A stretch of DNA of 64,000 bases from Prauserella endophytica (GCF_005146945.1 NZ_SWMS01000003.1:124001-188000); one strand, 5' to 3'; numbered from the stretch's first letter, positions 8,660-18,653 are shown. The notes: generated by a model from the sequence alone, not told the origin. Translations and numbers: made by a program.

Positions 8660-8707
8660 CCGGACCGTTCCGCCAGCCGTGCGAGGTCCGGACCAGCTGG
8701 AGGAGGT
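8660..8707 (+). promoter_or_regulatory. Putative attenuator hairpin sequestering the ABC-F ribosome-binding region
   Basis: Between the leader peptide stop and the ABC-F start, a 7-bp perfect stem (CCGGACC / GGTCCGG, 18-nt loop) ends about 6-8 nt before the GGAGGAGG ribosome site. Other G/C-rich blocks in 8600-8650 could form competing stems. This fits transcriptional or translational attenuation controlled by the MQYLYFL peptide. The exact fold was judged by eye. Confidence 0.5.
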
Positions 8708-10333
<1,626 letters not shown>

Positions 10334-10337
10334 GGGC

Positions 10338-10369
10338 GAGGGGTGCCGGGCCGGGGTCCGGCACCCCTC
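10338..10369. terminator. Strong hairpin terminator between ABC-F and VOC genes
   Basis: Perfect 12-bp stem GAGGGGTGCCGG / CCGGCACCCCTC with an 8-nt loop, between convergent stops at 10333 and 10378. Works for either strand. Confidence 0.85.
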
Positions 10370-10377
10370 GTACCCGG

Positions 10378-10836
10378 CTACTCGCCCTGCCAGCGGGCGA
10401 TGTCGGCGTCGGTGATCTTGACCGGGCCCTCGGCGAGCTGCGTGATGCGGATGTGGTTGCCGAAGGGGTCGCGCAGCGCGCAGTCGATGCCGTAGGGCTG
10501 TTTCGTGGGCTCCTCGGTGAACTCGACACCGCGGGCGCGGAGGGTCTGGTAGGTCTGCTGGCAGTCGTCGGTGTTGAGGATCGCGGCCGTGCCCAGCGCG
10601 CCCTTGGTGACCAGGTCGCGGACCTGGGCGGCGACCTCCTCGCTCAGCGCGGGCGGCCCCGGCACCTCCAGCAGCAGCTGGCGATCGGGGTCGGACGGCA
10701 GCGCGACGGTCAGCCAGCGCATGAAGCCGAGGTCGACGTCCGACGACACCTCGAAGCCGAGCTTGCCGACGTAGAAGTCGAGCGCCTCCTGCTGGTCGAG
10801 CACGGGCACGGAGTGAATGCTGATACGCGTGAACAT
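10378..10836 (-). CDS. VOC family protein
   Basis: A 152-residue glyoxalase/bleomycin-resistance fold protein with the usual pattern: SIHSVPVLDQQEALDFYVGKLGFEV at the start and GIDCALRDPFGNHIRITQ at the end. The ATG at 10836 starts the homologous region; the open frame extends far upstream without support. It lies 35 nt downstream of the AraC-like regulator on the same strand, and such AraC-VOC pairs are common in actinobacteria, implying co-expression. Substrate unknown. Confidence 0.88.
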   Translation of the reverse strand: MFTRISIHSVPVLDQQEALDFYVGKLGFEVSSDVDLGFMRWLTVALPSDPDRQLLLEVPGPPALSEEVAAQVRDLVTKGALGTAAILNTDDCQQTYQTLRARGVEFTEEPTKQPYGIDCALRDPFGNHIRITQLAEGPVKITDADIARWQGE

Positions 10837-10871
10837 GACCCGAACCGTATGCGGTGGAGGCGCCCGGCGGC

Positions 10872-11279
10872 TTATCCGAAACGACTCGGTCTGGTCCACG
10901 CCTTCACGAAGCACACCGGAACGGCGAGCGGCCGCGCGCTCGCCCGGTACTCGCTGGGGGACGTGCCGGTGATGGCGCGGAACGTCCGGCTGAACGTTCC
11001 GAGGCTCTCGAAGCCCACCTTCGCGGCCACGTCGGTGACCGTCGCCGAGTGCGCCCGCAGCAGGGCCATCGCGCGTTCGATCCGCCTGCGTCGCAGGTAC
11101 TGGTGCGGCGTCTCGCCGAAGGTGCCGCGGAAGGAGCGCGTGAAGTGCGACGGCGACATCAGCGCGATCCGCGCCAGCGCCGGAACGTCGAGCGGGCGGG
11201 CGTAGTCGCGGTCGATCGCGTCCTTGGCCCGCAGCAGGCGCAGGTTCTGGTCCTCGAGCGGGCTCAGGGAAGGTGCCAC
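10872..11279 (-). CDS. AraC family regulator (DNA-binding domain only)
   Basis: From the GTG at 11279 it has 135 residues, nearly all one AraC/XylS double helix-turn-helix: RAKDAIDRDYARPLDVPALAR, MSPSHFTRSFRGTFGETPHQYL, RIERAMALLRAHSATVTDVAAKVGFESLGTFSRTF and TGTSPSEYR. There is no room for a sensory domain, so it may be constitutive or bind ligand elsewhere. An alternative GTG about 13 codons upstream is possible. It faces the LLM oxidoreductase at 11336 divergently with a 56-bp gap, so it may control both the VOC gene and that oxidoreductase (inference). Confidence 0.85.
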   Translation of the reverse strand: MAPSLSPLEDQNLRLLRAKDAIDRDYARPLDVPALARIALMSPSHFTRSFRGTFGETPHQYLRRRRIERAMALLRAHSATVTDVAAKVGFESLGTFSRTFRAITGTSPSEYRASARPLAVPVCFVKAWTRPSRFG

Positions 11280-11335
11280 CCGGCCATCGTAGAAGGCCGG
11301 GAACACGGCTCGGGCTTCCGCGGTTGCGATCAAGC

Positions 11336-12127
11336 ATGAAGATCGGTGTGTTCCTGCCGAGCCAGGCTCCCGGGGAGATCCGCGCGAGCGCACGGTTCGC
11401 CGAGGAGGCGGGGCTCGACTCGCTGTGGGCGACCGACCACCTCGTCGCGAGCGGCCCGATTCTCGACAGCACGGTGGCACTCGCCACCGCCGCCGCCGTG
11501 ACCGAGCGGATCACGATCGGCTACGGCGTGCTGCTGCTGGCCCTGCGGCGGGTCGCCGTGGCGGCCAAGCAGATCAGCGCCCTGCAACTCGTGTCGGCCG
11601 GCCGGCTCGCGGTCGGCGTCGGCACCGGCAACCCAGCGCACGGCGACGCCGGGTGGCGGGCCGCGGGCACGTCGTTCTCCGGAAGGGGCCGTCGCACCGA
11701 CGAAGCGCTGCGTGTGCTGCCCGCACTGGTCACCGGGCGGCGGGCCGTGCTCGACGACGGCCTCGAGGTGGCGCTGGCGCCCGGCTCGGCGATGCCGCCG
11801 GTGCTCGTGGGCGGCAACGGCGAGCGGGCATGGCTCCGCGCCGCCCAGTTCGGTGACGGCTGGATCTCCATCGGCTCCTCTCCCGAGGACGTCGCGGCCG
11901 GGCTCCAGGCGCTCGGTGACCTCGCCGCCGGGCACGGCAGGCCCGTGCCGCGCGCGACGGTGGTCGCCCCGGCGCTCGACGGCTCGCCCGCGAAGGCCGC
12001 CGAACGGCTGGCCGCCTACGCCGAGGCCGGCGCCGAGCGCGTGATCCTGGCGCCGGGTGGCGAGGGCTGGCGGCCCGGCTACGACTTCGCCGCCGAGGTG
12101 CGCGCCGCACTCGGATCCCGTGCCTAG
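11336..12127 (+). CDS. LLM class oxidoreductase, probably F420-dependent
   Basis: A 263-residue luciferase-like protein, short for the family. Motifs are MKIGVFLPSQAPGE, FAEEAGLDSLWATDHLV, ERITIGYGVLLLALRR, RLAVGVGTGNP and PPVLVGGNGERAWLRAAQFGDGWI. The LWATDHL and VGGNGERA/GDGW patterns are typical of mycobacterial/actinobacterial F420-using LLM proteins, so F420 is more likely than FMN, though this is inference. It is divergent from the AraC regulator and followed 9 nt later by an acetyltransferase that has its own promoter. Confidence 0.88.
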   Translation: MKIGVFLPSQAPGEIRASARFAEEAGLDSLWATDHLVASGPILDSTVALATAAAVTERITIGYGVLLLALRRVAVAAKQISALQLVSAGRLAVGVGTGNPAHGDAGWRAAGTSFSGRGRRTDEALRVLPALVTGRRAVLDDGLEVALAPGSAMPPVLVGGNGERAWLRAAQFGDGWISIGSSPEDVAAGLQALGDLAAGHGRPVPRATVVAPALDGSPAKAAERLAAYAEAGAERVILAPGGEGWRPGYDFAAEVRAALGSRA

Positions 12128-12136
12128 ACTGGGCGG

Positions 12137-12658
12137 ATGCCTGCCGAGAACGTCGTGACGCTGCGCCCCGCTACGCCGGAGGACACGGCTGCCGTGGCGC
12201 GGATCTGGTACCTCGGCTGGCAGGACGGCCACCTCGGCAACGTCCCCGCCGAGCTGCTCGCCATCCGCACCGAGGAGTCGTTCACGGCCCGCGCGGCGCA
12301 GCGCATCGCCGACACCACCGTCGCCACGGTAGGCGGCGCGGTCGCCGGTTTCGTGATGGTGGTGGAGGACGAGGTCGAGCAGGTGTACGTCTCCAGGGAG
12401 CACCGGGGCAGCGCCGTCGCGGCGGCGTTGCTCGCCGAGGCCGAACGGCTGGTCGCCGAGGGCGGGCACGAGTGCGCGTGGCTCGCGGTGGTCGGCGGCA
12501 ACACCAGGGCGCGCCGGTTCTACGAGCGCGGCGGCTGGCGCGACGAGGGACCGTTCGACTACGCCGCCGCGAGCGAGGCGGGGCCCATCCCGGTGCCCGC
12601 GCACCGCTATGTCAAGGACGTCACGCCGTCCGGCCGTAGTACTCAGCCAGTGCCGTGA
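12137..12658 (+). CDS. GNAT family N-acetyltransferase
   Basis: A 173-residue GNAT protein. The start VTLRPATPEDTAAVARIWYLGW, the acetyl-CoA loop region VEQVYVSREHRGSAVAAALLAEAERLV and the strand ECAWLAVVGGNTRARRFYERGGW are typical. A TAGACT hexamer (12125-12130) ends 6 nt before the ATG, indicating a leaderless transcript starting inside the end of the preceding gene. Acceptor substrate unknown. Confidence 0.88.
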   Translation: MPAENVVTLRPATPEDTAAVARIWYLGWQDGHLGNVPAELLAIRTEESFTARAAQRIADTTVATVGGAVAGFVMVVEDEVEQVYVSREHRGSAVAAALLAEAERLVAEGGHECAWLAVVGGNTRARRFYERGGWRDEGPFDYAAASEAGPIPVPAHRYVKDVTPSGRSTQPVP

Positions 12659-12815
12659 ACGCGGCCTCGGGCTCCCACGGCACGTCCCGGTCGGCGCCGG
12701 TGAGCACCTTCACCACCCCGTAGCTCGCCCGGTCGAGGTCGGCGCGCGGGTCGTCGCGGTGCGGCAGGTGGTAGGAGGCGAACGGGCACACGAACGCGCT
12801 GTCCACGCGCTTCCC
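12621..12815 (-). pseudogene. C-terminal gene remnant resembling an actinobacterial TIM-barrel 'abortive infection' family protein
   Basis: About 64 residues (VDSAFVCPFASYHLPH, then RADLDRASYGVVKVL and WEPEAAFTALAEYY) resemble, from memory, the C-terminus of a 350-residue protein often labelled abortive infection protein in Streptomyces and relatives. Nothing upstream in the same frame continues the fold; another minus-strand frame (about 12823-13000, DRWATLALRYGRHPQAPLELV) looks protein-like but is unrecognised. A truncated or frame-broken gene is the simplest reading. It overlaps the end of the acetyltransferase by 38 bases. Confidence 0.4.
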
Positions 12816-13208
12816 GGCCGCCGCCCATGGCGAGCTTGCCGGACCCGACCGTCCACATCGACCAGTTCGAGCGGTGCCTGCGGATGTCGGCCGTACCGGA
12901 GCGCGAGCGTCGCCCACCGGTCACAGAGCCTCCGCCGCGGCTCGGTCACCCGTGACGCGGCGGGCGGCGTCACCAGCCATCGGGCGGTGCTGACCAGGAG
13001 GGCGCCGACGGGCCGGAGGCGACGGCGAGCCTCGGCGGCGAGGGGCTGCTCCGCAGGTCGCCGGCGGGGGAGCGACCGGGCCCGGTCGCCATGCTGCCCG
13101 GCCCCCGGCTCGGGCGAGGAGCCCGCGGTCACATGGCCGTCCACATGGCAGCCGATTCATTGGATGAATCGACGCGCCCGATTGTCCGGTTTCGGCCAAG
13201 TTCTTGCG
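12816..13208. other. Gene-poor stretch, probable decayed DNA, with one inverted repeat
   Basis: No open frame here has recognisable motifs, a credible ribosome site and a sensible length. Short frames exist on both strands. The only clear structure is GATTCAT-TGG-ATGAATC (13154-13170), an inverted repeat with 7-bp arms that could be an operator for the fucosidase gene. Confidence 0.5.
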
Positions 13209-13262
13209 TTGATCCGGTCTGGGTGAGTCCTTAGTCTCGCTAGAGATCCGATCTCTGGGAGG
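13209..13262 (+). promoter_or_regulatory. Fucosidase promoter with overlapping palindromic operator
   Basis: TTGATC (13209-13214) and TAGTCT (13232-13237) are spaced by exactly 17 nt, giving a sigma-70-type promoter with a start near 13244. The perfect inverted repeat AGAGATC-C-GATCTCT (13242-13256) sits on the transcription start, where a repressor would block initiation. The GGGAGG ribosome site follows at once. Confidence 0.65.
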
Positions 13263-13267
13263 CTCGT

Positions 13268-15979
13268 ATGAGGACCAGCAGGGCGGCGCTCGCGGGAATT
13301 CTGGCCACGGTCATGGTCGCCGTTGCCCCGGGGCCGGTGGGGCCGGTGGCTCGAGCCCAGCCGGCCGAACCGGAGCCCGCGCCGCACGAGGCGCCGGGGT
13401 GGTTCAACGACGCCAAGCTCGGCTTTTTCGTTCACTGGGGCCCGTACTCCGTGCCCGCCTATGCGCCCAAGACCGGCGGCGCTCGCGACGGCTCCTTCCG
13501 CTACGCCGAGTGGTACTGGTACGAGATGAACCACCCCGGCAGCGCGACGTACGAGCACCACGCCGCGAAGTACGGCACGGACTTCCCGTACGACCGGTTC
13601 ATCGAGCAGTGGAAGCCGGACCGCTTCGACCCCGAGGAATGGCTGGACCTCTTCGTGGACGGCGGCGCGAAGTACTTCGTCCTCACCTCCAAACACCACG
13701 ACGGTGTCGCCCTGTGGGACTCGGAGACCACCGGTCGCGACACCGTGGAGCTCGGCCCGCGCCGCGACCTCGTCTCCGAACTGTTCACCGCCGCGGAGAA
13801 GTACCCGCTCAAGAAGGGGCTCTACTACTCCCTCGCCGAGTGGTACCACCCGAAGGGCGGCTGGGTGCCGCCGCGCGGCCACAGCCTCGAGGAGGGGCCG
13901 GCGAACCCGTACACGGGCGAGCCCGTGCCCTACACCGGCTACACCCCGGTGGACGACGACGTCATGGACCACCAGTACCCGCAGATGATGGAGCTGGTGG
14001 AGAAGTTCGACCCCGACATCATGTGGTGCGACATCGGCATCCACGTGCCGAACAACAGCGAGGCGTTCGTCGATCATTACTTCGACCAGGCGGCGAACCG
14101 GCCCCAGCCGAAGGACGTCACGGTCAACGACCGCTGCGGCAACGAGCACGCCGACTTCACCACTCCCGAGTACGAGACCCAGGCCGACATCGAACCGGCC
14201 AAGTGGGAGGCGACCCGGGGTATCGGCCACTCCTTCGGCTACAACGCCGAGGAGGCGCCCGAGGACTACCTCAGCTCCGAGGACCTGGTGGAGAGCTTCG
14301 TCGACATCGTCAGCAAGAACGGCAACCTGCTGCTCAACATCGGCCCGAAGGCCGACGGCTCCATCCCGGAGATCCAGGCCGAGCGTGTCCGCGAGCTGGG
14401 CGCGTGGCTGAAGATCAACGGCGAGGCCATCTACGGCAGCACGTACTGGGCGCACGCGGAGGACGAGCACAGCAACGTGCCGGTGCGCTACACCGAGCGG
14501 GACGGCAACCTCTACGTCACCGCGTTCGCGTGGCCGGGCGAGGAGCTCACGCTCTCCGGCGATCTGCCACTGGCGGCGTCGAGCCAGGTCACGCTCCTCG
14601 GCTCCGACGGCGAGAGCCTGGCGTGGCAGCGGGCGGACGGCCGCGTGCGGATCACGATGCCGGAGCGGGGCGAGTCGGCGACCAAGAGCCGCTACGCCTA
14701 CACGTTCAAGATCGCCACGCCCGGCCTTGAGGCGCCGCTGCACACCGGGCTGGACCTGCCCGGCCAGCCCGAGCCCGGCGAGCCGATCCCGGCGACGGTG
14801 ACCATCACCAACCCCGGCAGGCACGTCGCGCCGCCGACCCGCGTGCGGCTCACCGCGCCCGACGGCTGGAGCGTCGAGCCCGCCCGTGCGCACCAGCCGC
14901 CGCTGCGGCCGGGGGAGACGAGGACGATGACGTTCACCGTGACCCCGCCGGAGGACGCGCCGCCCGCGCACTACCGGCTCACCGCGGACGTCACGGCGGG
15001 ACACGTGACCTACCAGCCCGCCGACTCGATCCTGCTGAGCGACCTGGTACGCGTGGTCAAGCCCGAGAAGCTGACCGCGCTGACCATCGCGGGCGCCGGC
15101 GTGCGGCCCTACGTCGACCGCAACTGGGCGCTCACCGAGCTGCCGGACGAGCTGACCGGCGCCGTGCTCGTGCCCGGAGCCAACGACGACAAGCGGATCC
15201 AGCCGGGACCGATGTCCGTTGTGGACGGACGGGCGCGCGTGGCGGGCGGCGACGTCACCCTGGCCAAGACGGGCCAGGAGTGGACCGACTACGACGTGGA
15301 GCTGACGGTGCGGCCCACCACGCGCGGCGCGGGCTGGGTGTTCCGTGCGCCCGACCGGCGCAACGGGTACATGTGGCAGCTGTACCCCGGCACCGGGCTG
15401 ACCCCTCACCTCCTGCGGGACGGCACGTTCACTCGTCTCGCCGGAACCATCCCGCTCGACGTCGTCGCCGGACGCGACTACCGGGTCAGGATGGAGCTGC
15501 GCGGGTCGCTCATCCGCACGTTCGTCGACGGGCAGCTGGTGGACGAGCGGGAGGACGGCACGTTCGCGGCCGGTACCGTGGGCTTCCGGGAGGCGGCCAA
15601 CGAGACGGCCGAGTTCGACGACGTGCGCGTGACCGATCCCGGCGGGCAGGTGCTCCTGGCCGACGACTTCTCGGCAGGCACGGGGCAGTGGGACAACGAC
15701 GCCTTCGCCGACTACCTCGTCCTGGACCTGCGCCGCGACGCGACCGTGTACGTGGCCTTCGACGAGCGGGGCGCCCCGGAGCGTGCCGACTGGTGGCCGG
15801 ACTGGCTGGCCGAGCTGGGCTTCGAGCGCACCGGCCTCACCGTCGGCACCGACGACCCGGGCGGCTCCCGTCTCGTGGTGCACCGGGCCGAGCTGCCCGC
15901 GGGCCGGATCGCACTCGGTCCCAACGGGGCGACCTCGGGCAGCTCGTCGAGCTACGTCACCTTCGTGACCGAGCCCTGA
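13268..15979 (+). CDS. Secreted multidomain alpha-L-fucosidase (GH29)
   Basis: A 903-residue exported glycosidase. Residues 1-30 form a signal peptide (RTSRAALAGILATVMVAVA, then ARA-QPAEP). The GH29 catalytic domain spans about 40-480: WFNDAKLGFFVHWGPYSVPA, VLTSKHHDGVALWDS and MWCDIGIHV, with Asp255 at the nucleophile position. Then a NEW3-like beta domain (about 485-590, VTITNPGRHVAPPTRVRL) and a LamG/laminarin-type beta-sandwich (about 635-780, WTDYDVELTVRP.TRGAGWVFRA, FVDGQLVDE). The C-terminal 120 residues look like a further carbohydrate-associated module. It probably releases fucose from host, plant or algal glycans outside the cell. No transporter or regulator gene adjoins it. Confidence 0.92.
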   Translation: MRTSRAALAGILATVMVAVAPGPVGPVARAQPAEPEPAPHEAPGWFNDAKLGFFVHWGPYSVPAYAPKTGGARDGSFRYAEWYWYEMNHPGSATYEHHAAKYGTDFPYDRFIEQWKPDRFDPEEWLDLFVDGGAKYFVLTSKHHDGVALWDSETTGRDTVELGPRRDLVSELFTAAEKYPLKKGLYYSLAEWYHPKGGWVPPRGHSLEEGPANPYTGEPVPYTGYTPVDDDVMDHQYPQMMELVEKFDPDIMWCDIGIHVPNNSEAFVDHYFDQAANRPQPKDVTVNDRCGNEHADFTTPEYETQADIEPAKWEATRGIGHSFGYNAEEAPEDYLSSEDLVESFVDIVSKNGNLLLNIGPKADGSIPEIQAERVRELGAWLKINGEAIYGSTYWAHAEDEHSNVPVRYTERDGNLYVTAFAWPGEELTLSGDLPLAASSQVTLLGSDGESLAWQRADGRVRITMPERGESATKSRYAYTFKIATPGLEAPLHTGLDLPGQPEPGEPIPATVTITNPGRHVAPPTRVRLTAPDGWSVEPARAHQPPLRPGETRTMTFTVTPPEDAPPAHYRLTADVTAGHVTYQPADSILLSDLVRVVKPEKLTALTIAGAGVRPYVDRNWALTELPDELTGAVLVPGANDDKRIQPGPMSVVDGRARVAGGDVTLAKTGQEWTDYDVELTVRPTTRGAGWVFRAPDRRNGYMWQLYPGTGLTPHLLRDGTFTRLAGTIPLDVVAGRDYRVRMELRGSLIRTFVDGQLVDEREDGTFAAGTVGFREAANETAEFDDVRVTDPGGQVLLADDFSAGTGQWDNDAFADYLVLDLRRDATVYVAFDERGAPERADWWPDWLAELGFERTGLTVGTDDPGGSRLVVHRAELPAGRIALGPNGATSGSSSSYVTFVTEP

Positions 15980-15990
15980 CGGGCCCCGAC

Positions 15991-16032
15991 CGCGAGTCGT
16001 GCGTTCAGGCGCGCCCGAACGCACGACTCGCG
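15991..16032. terminator. Very strong hairpin after the fucosidase gene
   Basis: Perfect 16-bp stem CGCGAGTCGTGCGTTC / GAACGCACGACTCGCG with a 10-nt loop, 11 nt past the stop. From memory, this sequence type recurs in Amycolatopsis-like genomes; only one copy is in this window. Confidence 0.85.
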
Positions 16033-16136
16033 GGCGGGCCCGAGGTCACTCGAAGCAGGGGCTTTCGGCCCACGCGTGCGGCCCCTCGCTCCGGTCACGA
16101 TGAGGGCACAGTCCCTTCACGGAAGGCCGGGAGCAC

Positions 16137-17033
16137 ATGAGCACGATCGTCGCGGGCGTCGACGGGTCCACTTCAGCTCTGCACGCGGTGGCCTGGGCCG
16201 CCACCGAGGCGGCACCACGCCGCGAGAAGCTACGGCTCGTGAGCGCGTACGCGGTACCCGAGCACGGCTACCCGGCGTTCCTGACCTCGGTGGGCGAGTT
16301 ACGGGAGGGCCTGCGCGCCCAGGGCGAGGACCGCCTGCGGGAGGCGAGGGAGGCCGCCGAGAAGGCCGCGCCCGGGATCGACGTGGAGACCGTGCTCGTC
16401 GAGGCGGACCCGACCGTGACCCTGCTCGGCGAGTCCAGGACCGCCCGCGTCGTGGTCCTCGGCTCACGAGGGCTCGGCGGCTTCAGCGGCCTGCTCGTCG
16501 GCTCGACGGCCGTGGCCCTGGCCGCGCACGGGAGCTGCCCGGTCGTGGTGGTGCGCGGCCGCGGCGCCGAGGGCGTGGCGCCGGCCGAGGGACCGGTCGT
16601 CGTGGGGCTCGACGGCTCCCCGGCGAGCGTCGCCGCGATCGAGTTCGCCTTCGCCGAGGCCTCGGCGCGCGGCCTGCCGCTGGTGGCGGTGCGCACCTGG
16701 AACGACGCGATGCTCGAGGCCACACTGCGCATGTACCCGCTCTCGGTGAACCCGGACGACATCGACGCCGAGGAGCGCGCGCTGCTGGAGGCGCAGGTCG
16801 ACGCCGTGCGTGAGGACTACCCGGAGGTTCCCGTGGAGGCGGTGGTGGCGCGCGGTCGCGCGGCGCGCACGCTGCTGGAGCACAGCGAGCGCGCGCAGCT
16901 GGTCGTCGTCGGCAGCAGGGGCAGAGGGGGATTCCGGGGGCTGCTGCTCGGTTCCACGAGCCGGGCACTGGTGACGCACGCGTCGTGCCCCGTCGCGGTG
17001 GTGCGCCCGCCTGCCACCGGGGAGAACCGATGA
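16137..17033 (+). CDS. Universal stress protein, tandem UspA domains
   Basis: A 298-residue protein made of two UspA domains (about 1-145 and 155-298). Each ends with the ATP-binding signature: GSRGLGGFSGLLVGSTA and GSRGRGGFRGLLLGSTS, both followed by HGSCPVVVVR or HASCPVAVVR. ATP-binding Usp proteins accumulate under hypoxia or stationary phase in mycobacteria. Its stop overlaps the nitroreductase start (ATGA), a pairing that recalls the DosR dormancy regulon. A weak DosR-like half site, GGGCACAGTCCC (16105-16116), lies upstream, too degenerate to rely on. GGGAG precedes ATG 16137. Confidence 0.92.
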   Translation: MSTIVAGVDGSTSALHAVAWAATEAAPRREKLRLVSAYAVPEHGYPAFLTSVGELREGLRAQGEDRLREAREAAEKAAPGIDVETVLVEADPTVTLLGESRTARVVVLGSRGLGGFSGLLVGSTAVALAAHGSCPVVVVRGRGAEGVAPAEGPVVVGLDGSPASVAAIEFAFAEASARGLPLVAVRTWNDAMLEATLRMYPLSVNPDDIDAEERALLEAQVDAVREDYPEVPVEAVVARGRAARTLLEHSERAQLVVVGSRGRGGFRGLLLGSTSRALVTHASCPVAVVRPPATGENR

Positions 17034-18013
17034 GCACGACCGTCCCGGCGAGCCCCACCACACCCGGCGTCGAGGCGGCACTCGCGGCGGCCGTCCGGGC
17101 ACCCTCGCCGCACAACACCCAGCCCTGGCGGTTCCGGGTCCACGCCGGACGGATCGATGTCTGGCTCGACCCCGGCCGCGTCCTGCCCGTGTGCGATCCC
17201 GACGCCAGAGAGGCCGTGCTCGCGTGCGGCGCGGCGATCCTCAACATGCGGCTCAGCATCGCCGACGCCGGGCGGACTCCGCTCGTGGAGCTGTTGCCCG
17301 ACCGGGAACAGCCGCTGCTGCTCGCCACCATCCGGCCCGGCCGGGTGCGCAGGCCGGGACCCGAGGACACCCGGCTCGCCGCGGCGATCCCGCGCCGCCA
17401 CACCAACCGCAGGCCATTCCTCGACCGCCGGGTGCCACTGCACCTGCGGCACGCGCTGCGCCGGGCCGCCGTCGCGGAGGGCGCCCGGCTCGTGCTATTG
17501 GACCAGCCGGGGCAGCTGGAGGCATTCGCGGCGCTGTTGCGGCGTTCCGACCACCTGCAGTCCGAGGACCCGGCGTTCCGCGCCGAGCTCGCCGCGTGGA
17601 CGCGCGATGGCGCCGCCGTGGACGGCGTGCCGAGGACGGCGGGCGGGCCGAGGGCGCTGGACGGCGGCGTGCTGGCGTTGCGCGACTACGGCGAGCGTGA
17701 CTCGGCGGTGGAGCGCCGGTTCGAGCGGGACCCGCTCGTCGCGGTGCTGCAGGCACCCGGCGACACCCGCCTGGCGCGGCTGCGCGCGGGGCAGGCGATG
17801 CAGCGGGTGCTGCTGACGGCGACGGCCCACGGCCTGAGCGCCTCGTTCCTGGCTCAGCCGGTCGAGGTGCCCGCGGGACGCGCCGTGCTCAAGGCGATGC
17901 TCGGTGAGCACGAGCACCCGCAGGCGGTGCTGCGCCTTGGCTACGGTTTTCCCGGCGCCGCCACACCCCGCAGGCCCGTGCACGCGGTCGTCGAGGCACT
18001 ACCTCAGCGGTAG
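17030..18013 (+). CDS. Acg-family nitroreductase-fold FMN-binding protein
   Basis: A 327-residue protein with the layout of the mycobacterial Acg (Rv2032) family: two nitroreductase half-domains in one chain, with APSPHNTQPWRFRV near the N-terminus, PRRHTNRRPFLDRRVP in the middle and LRLGYGFPGAATPRRPV at the end. Acg proteins bind FMN but lack ordinary nitroreductase activity and are induced in dormancy. Coupling to the Usp gene by ATGA supports a shared stress role. ATG 17030 is chosen because it coincides with the overlap; the longer frame only repeats the end of the Usp gene. Confidence 0.88.
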   Translation: MSTTVPASPTTPGVEAALAAAVRAPSPHNTQPWRFRVHAGRIDVWLDPGRVLPVCDPDAREAVLACGAAILNMRLSIADAGRTPLVELLPDREQPLLLATIRPGRVRRPGPEDTRLAAAIPRRHTNRRPFLDRRVPLHLRHALRRAAVAEGARLVLLDQPGQLEAFAALLRRSDHLQSEDPAFRAELAAWTRDGAAVDGVPRTAGGPRALDGGVLALRDYGERDSAVERRFERDPLVAVLQAPGDTRLARLRAGQAMQRVLLTATAHGLSASFLAQPVEVPAGRAVLKAMLGEHEHPQAVLRLGYGFPGAATPRRPVHAVVEALPQR

Positions 18014-18122
18014 GAGCCTCGGCGCAGGACGCAACCGGGGGCTGAGGACGCGTTCGCCTTCGCGCTTCTAGGTTTCTCCCGTGCCGGTGAGGTGCACCGG
18101 CCGGATCGGATGGGAGAAACCC

Positions 18123-18653
18123 TTGGGACGCAAGGCAATGACGAGAGGTGTGGCCGTGGCCGCTGTCACGGCCGCGATCGTCGGCGGCTCGGCACTGCTC
18201 GCCGGAGCGGAGCCGGGCACCACGACGCCGGCTTCCGGCGGGGAGCGGGAGCGTGCGCTGGCCGCGTTCGACCGCATCCGTGACCAGCAGGCGGATGCGT
18301 GGTACCGCGAGGACAGCGCCGCGTTCGCGGCGACCTTCACCGCCGACGGCGACGTGGTGACCTTCAACGGCGACCACCTGCGCACCCGAGACGGCATCGA
18401 GGAGGGCATGCGGTTCTACTTCGAGCACTACATCGACCACACGCGACTGCGCACTGTGGACGAGCACGTCCGGTTCGCCGGGCCGGATCTCGCGATCATC
18501 GTGCGCACCGGCTGCCAGCTCGAGCCGAAGGGCACCGAGTGCCGTGAGGACTCGTTGTCCCGCAACACGAACGTCATGGTGAAACGCCAAGGCCGTTGGC
18601 TGCAGCAGTCCTTCCAGAACACCCGGGTGATGGAGCTTCCGGATCCGAACTGA
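18123..18653 (+). CDS. Secreted SnoaL/DUF4440-like (NTF2-fold) protein
   Basis: From a TTG at 18123 (GGGAG 8 nt upstream) the protein has 176 residues; ATG 18138 is the alternative. A signal peptide (MTRGVAVAAVTAAIVGGSALLAGA) precedes an NTF2-like domain: RALAAFDRIRDQQADAWYREDSAAFAATFTADGDVVTFNGDHLRTRDGI, the SgcJ/EcaC pattern. Such domains form cone-shaped pockets; here it is exported and its ligand is unknown. Two cysteines in the C-terminal half may form a disulfide. Confidence 0.8.
   Translation: MGRKAMTRGVAVAAVTAAIVGGSALLAGAEPGTTTPASGGERERALAAFDRIRDQQADAWYREDSAAFAATFTADGDVVTFNGDHLRTRDGIEEGMRFYFEHYIDHTRLRTVDEHVRFAGPDLAIIVRTGCQLEPKGTECREDSLSRNTNVMVKRQGRWLQQSFQNTRVMELPDPN

Noticed and set aside
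12621-12815. Reading the remnant as an active phage-defence gene because of the 'abortive infection' label
   Set aside because: Only a C-terminal fragment remains, and that family name is a weak annotation without demonstrated defence function.
13157-16024. A 955-codon open frame opposite the fucosidase gene
   Set aside because: Shadow of the GH29 gene; the plus-strand frame has catalytic motifs, signal peptide and promoter.
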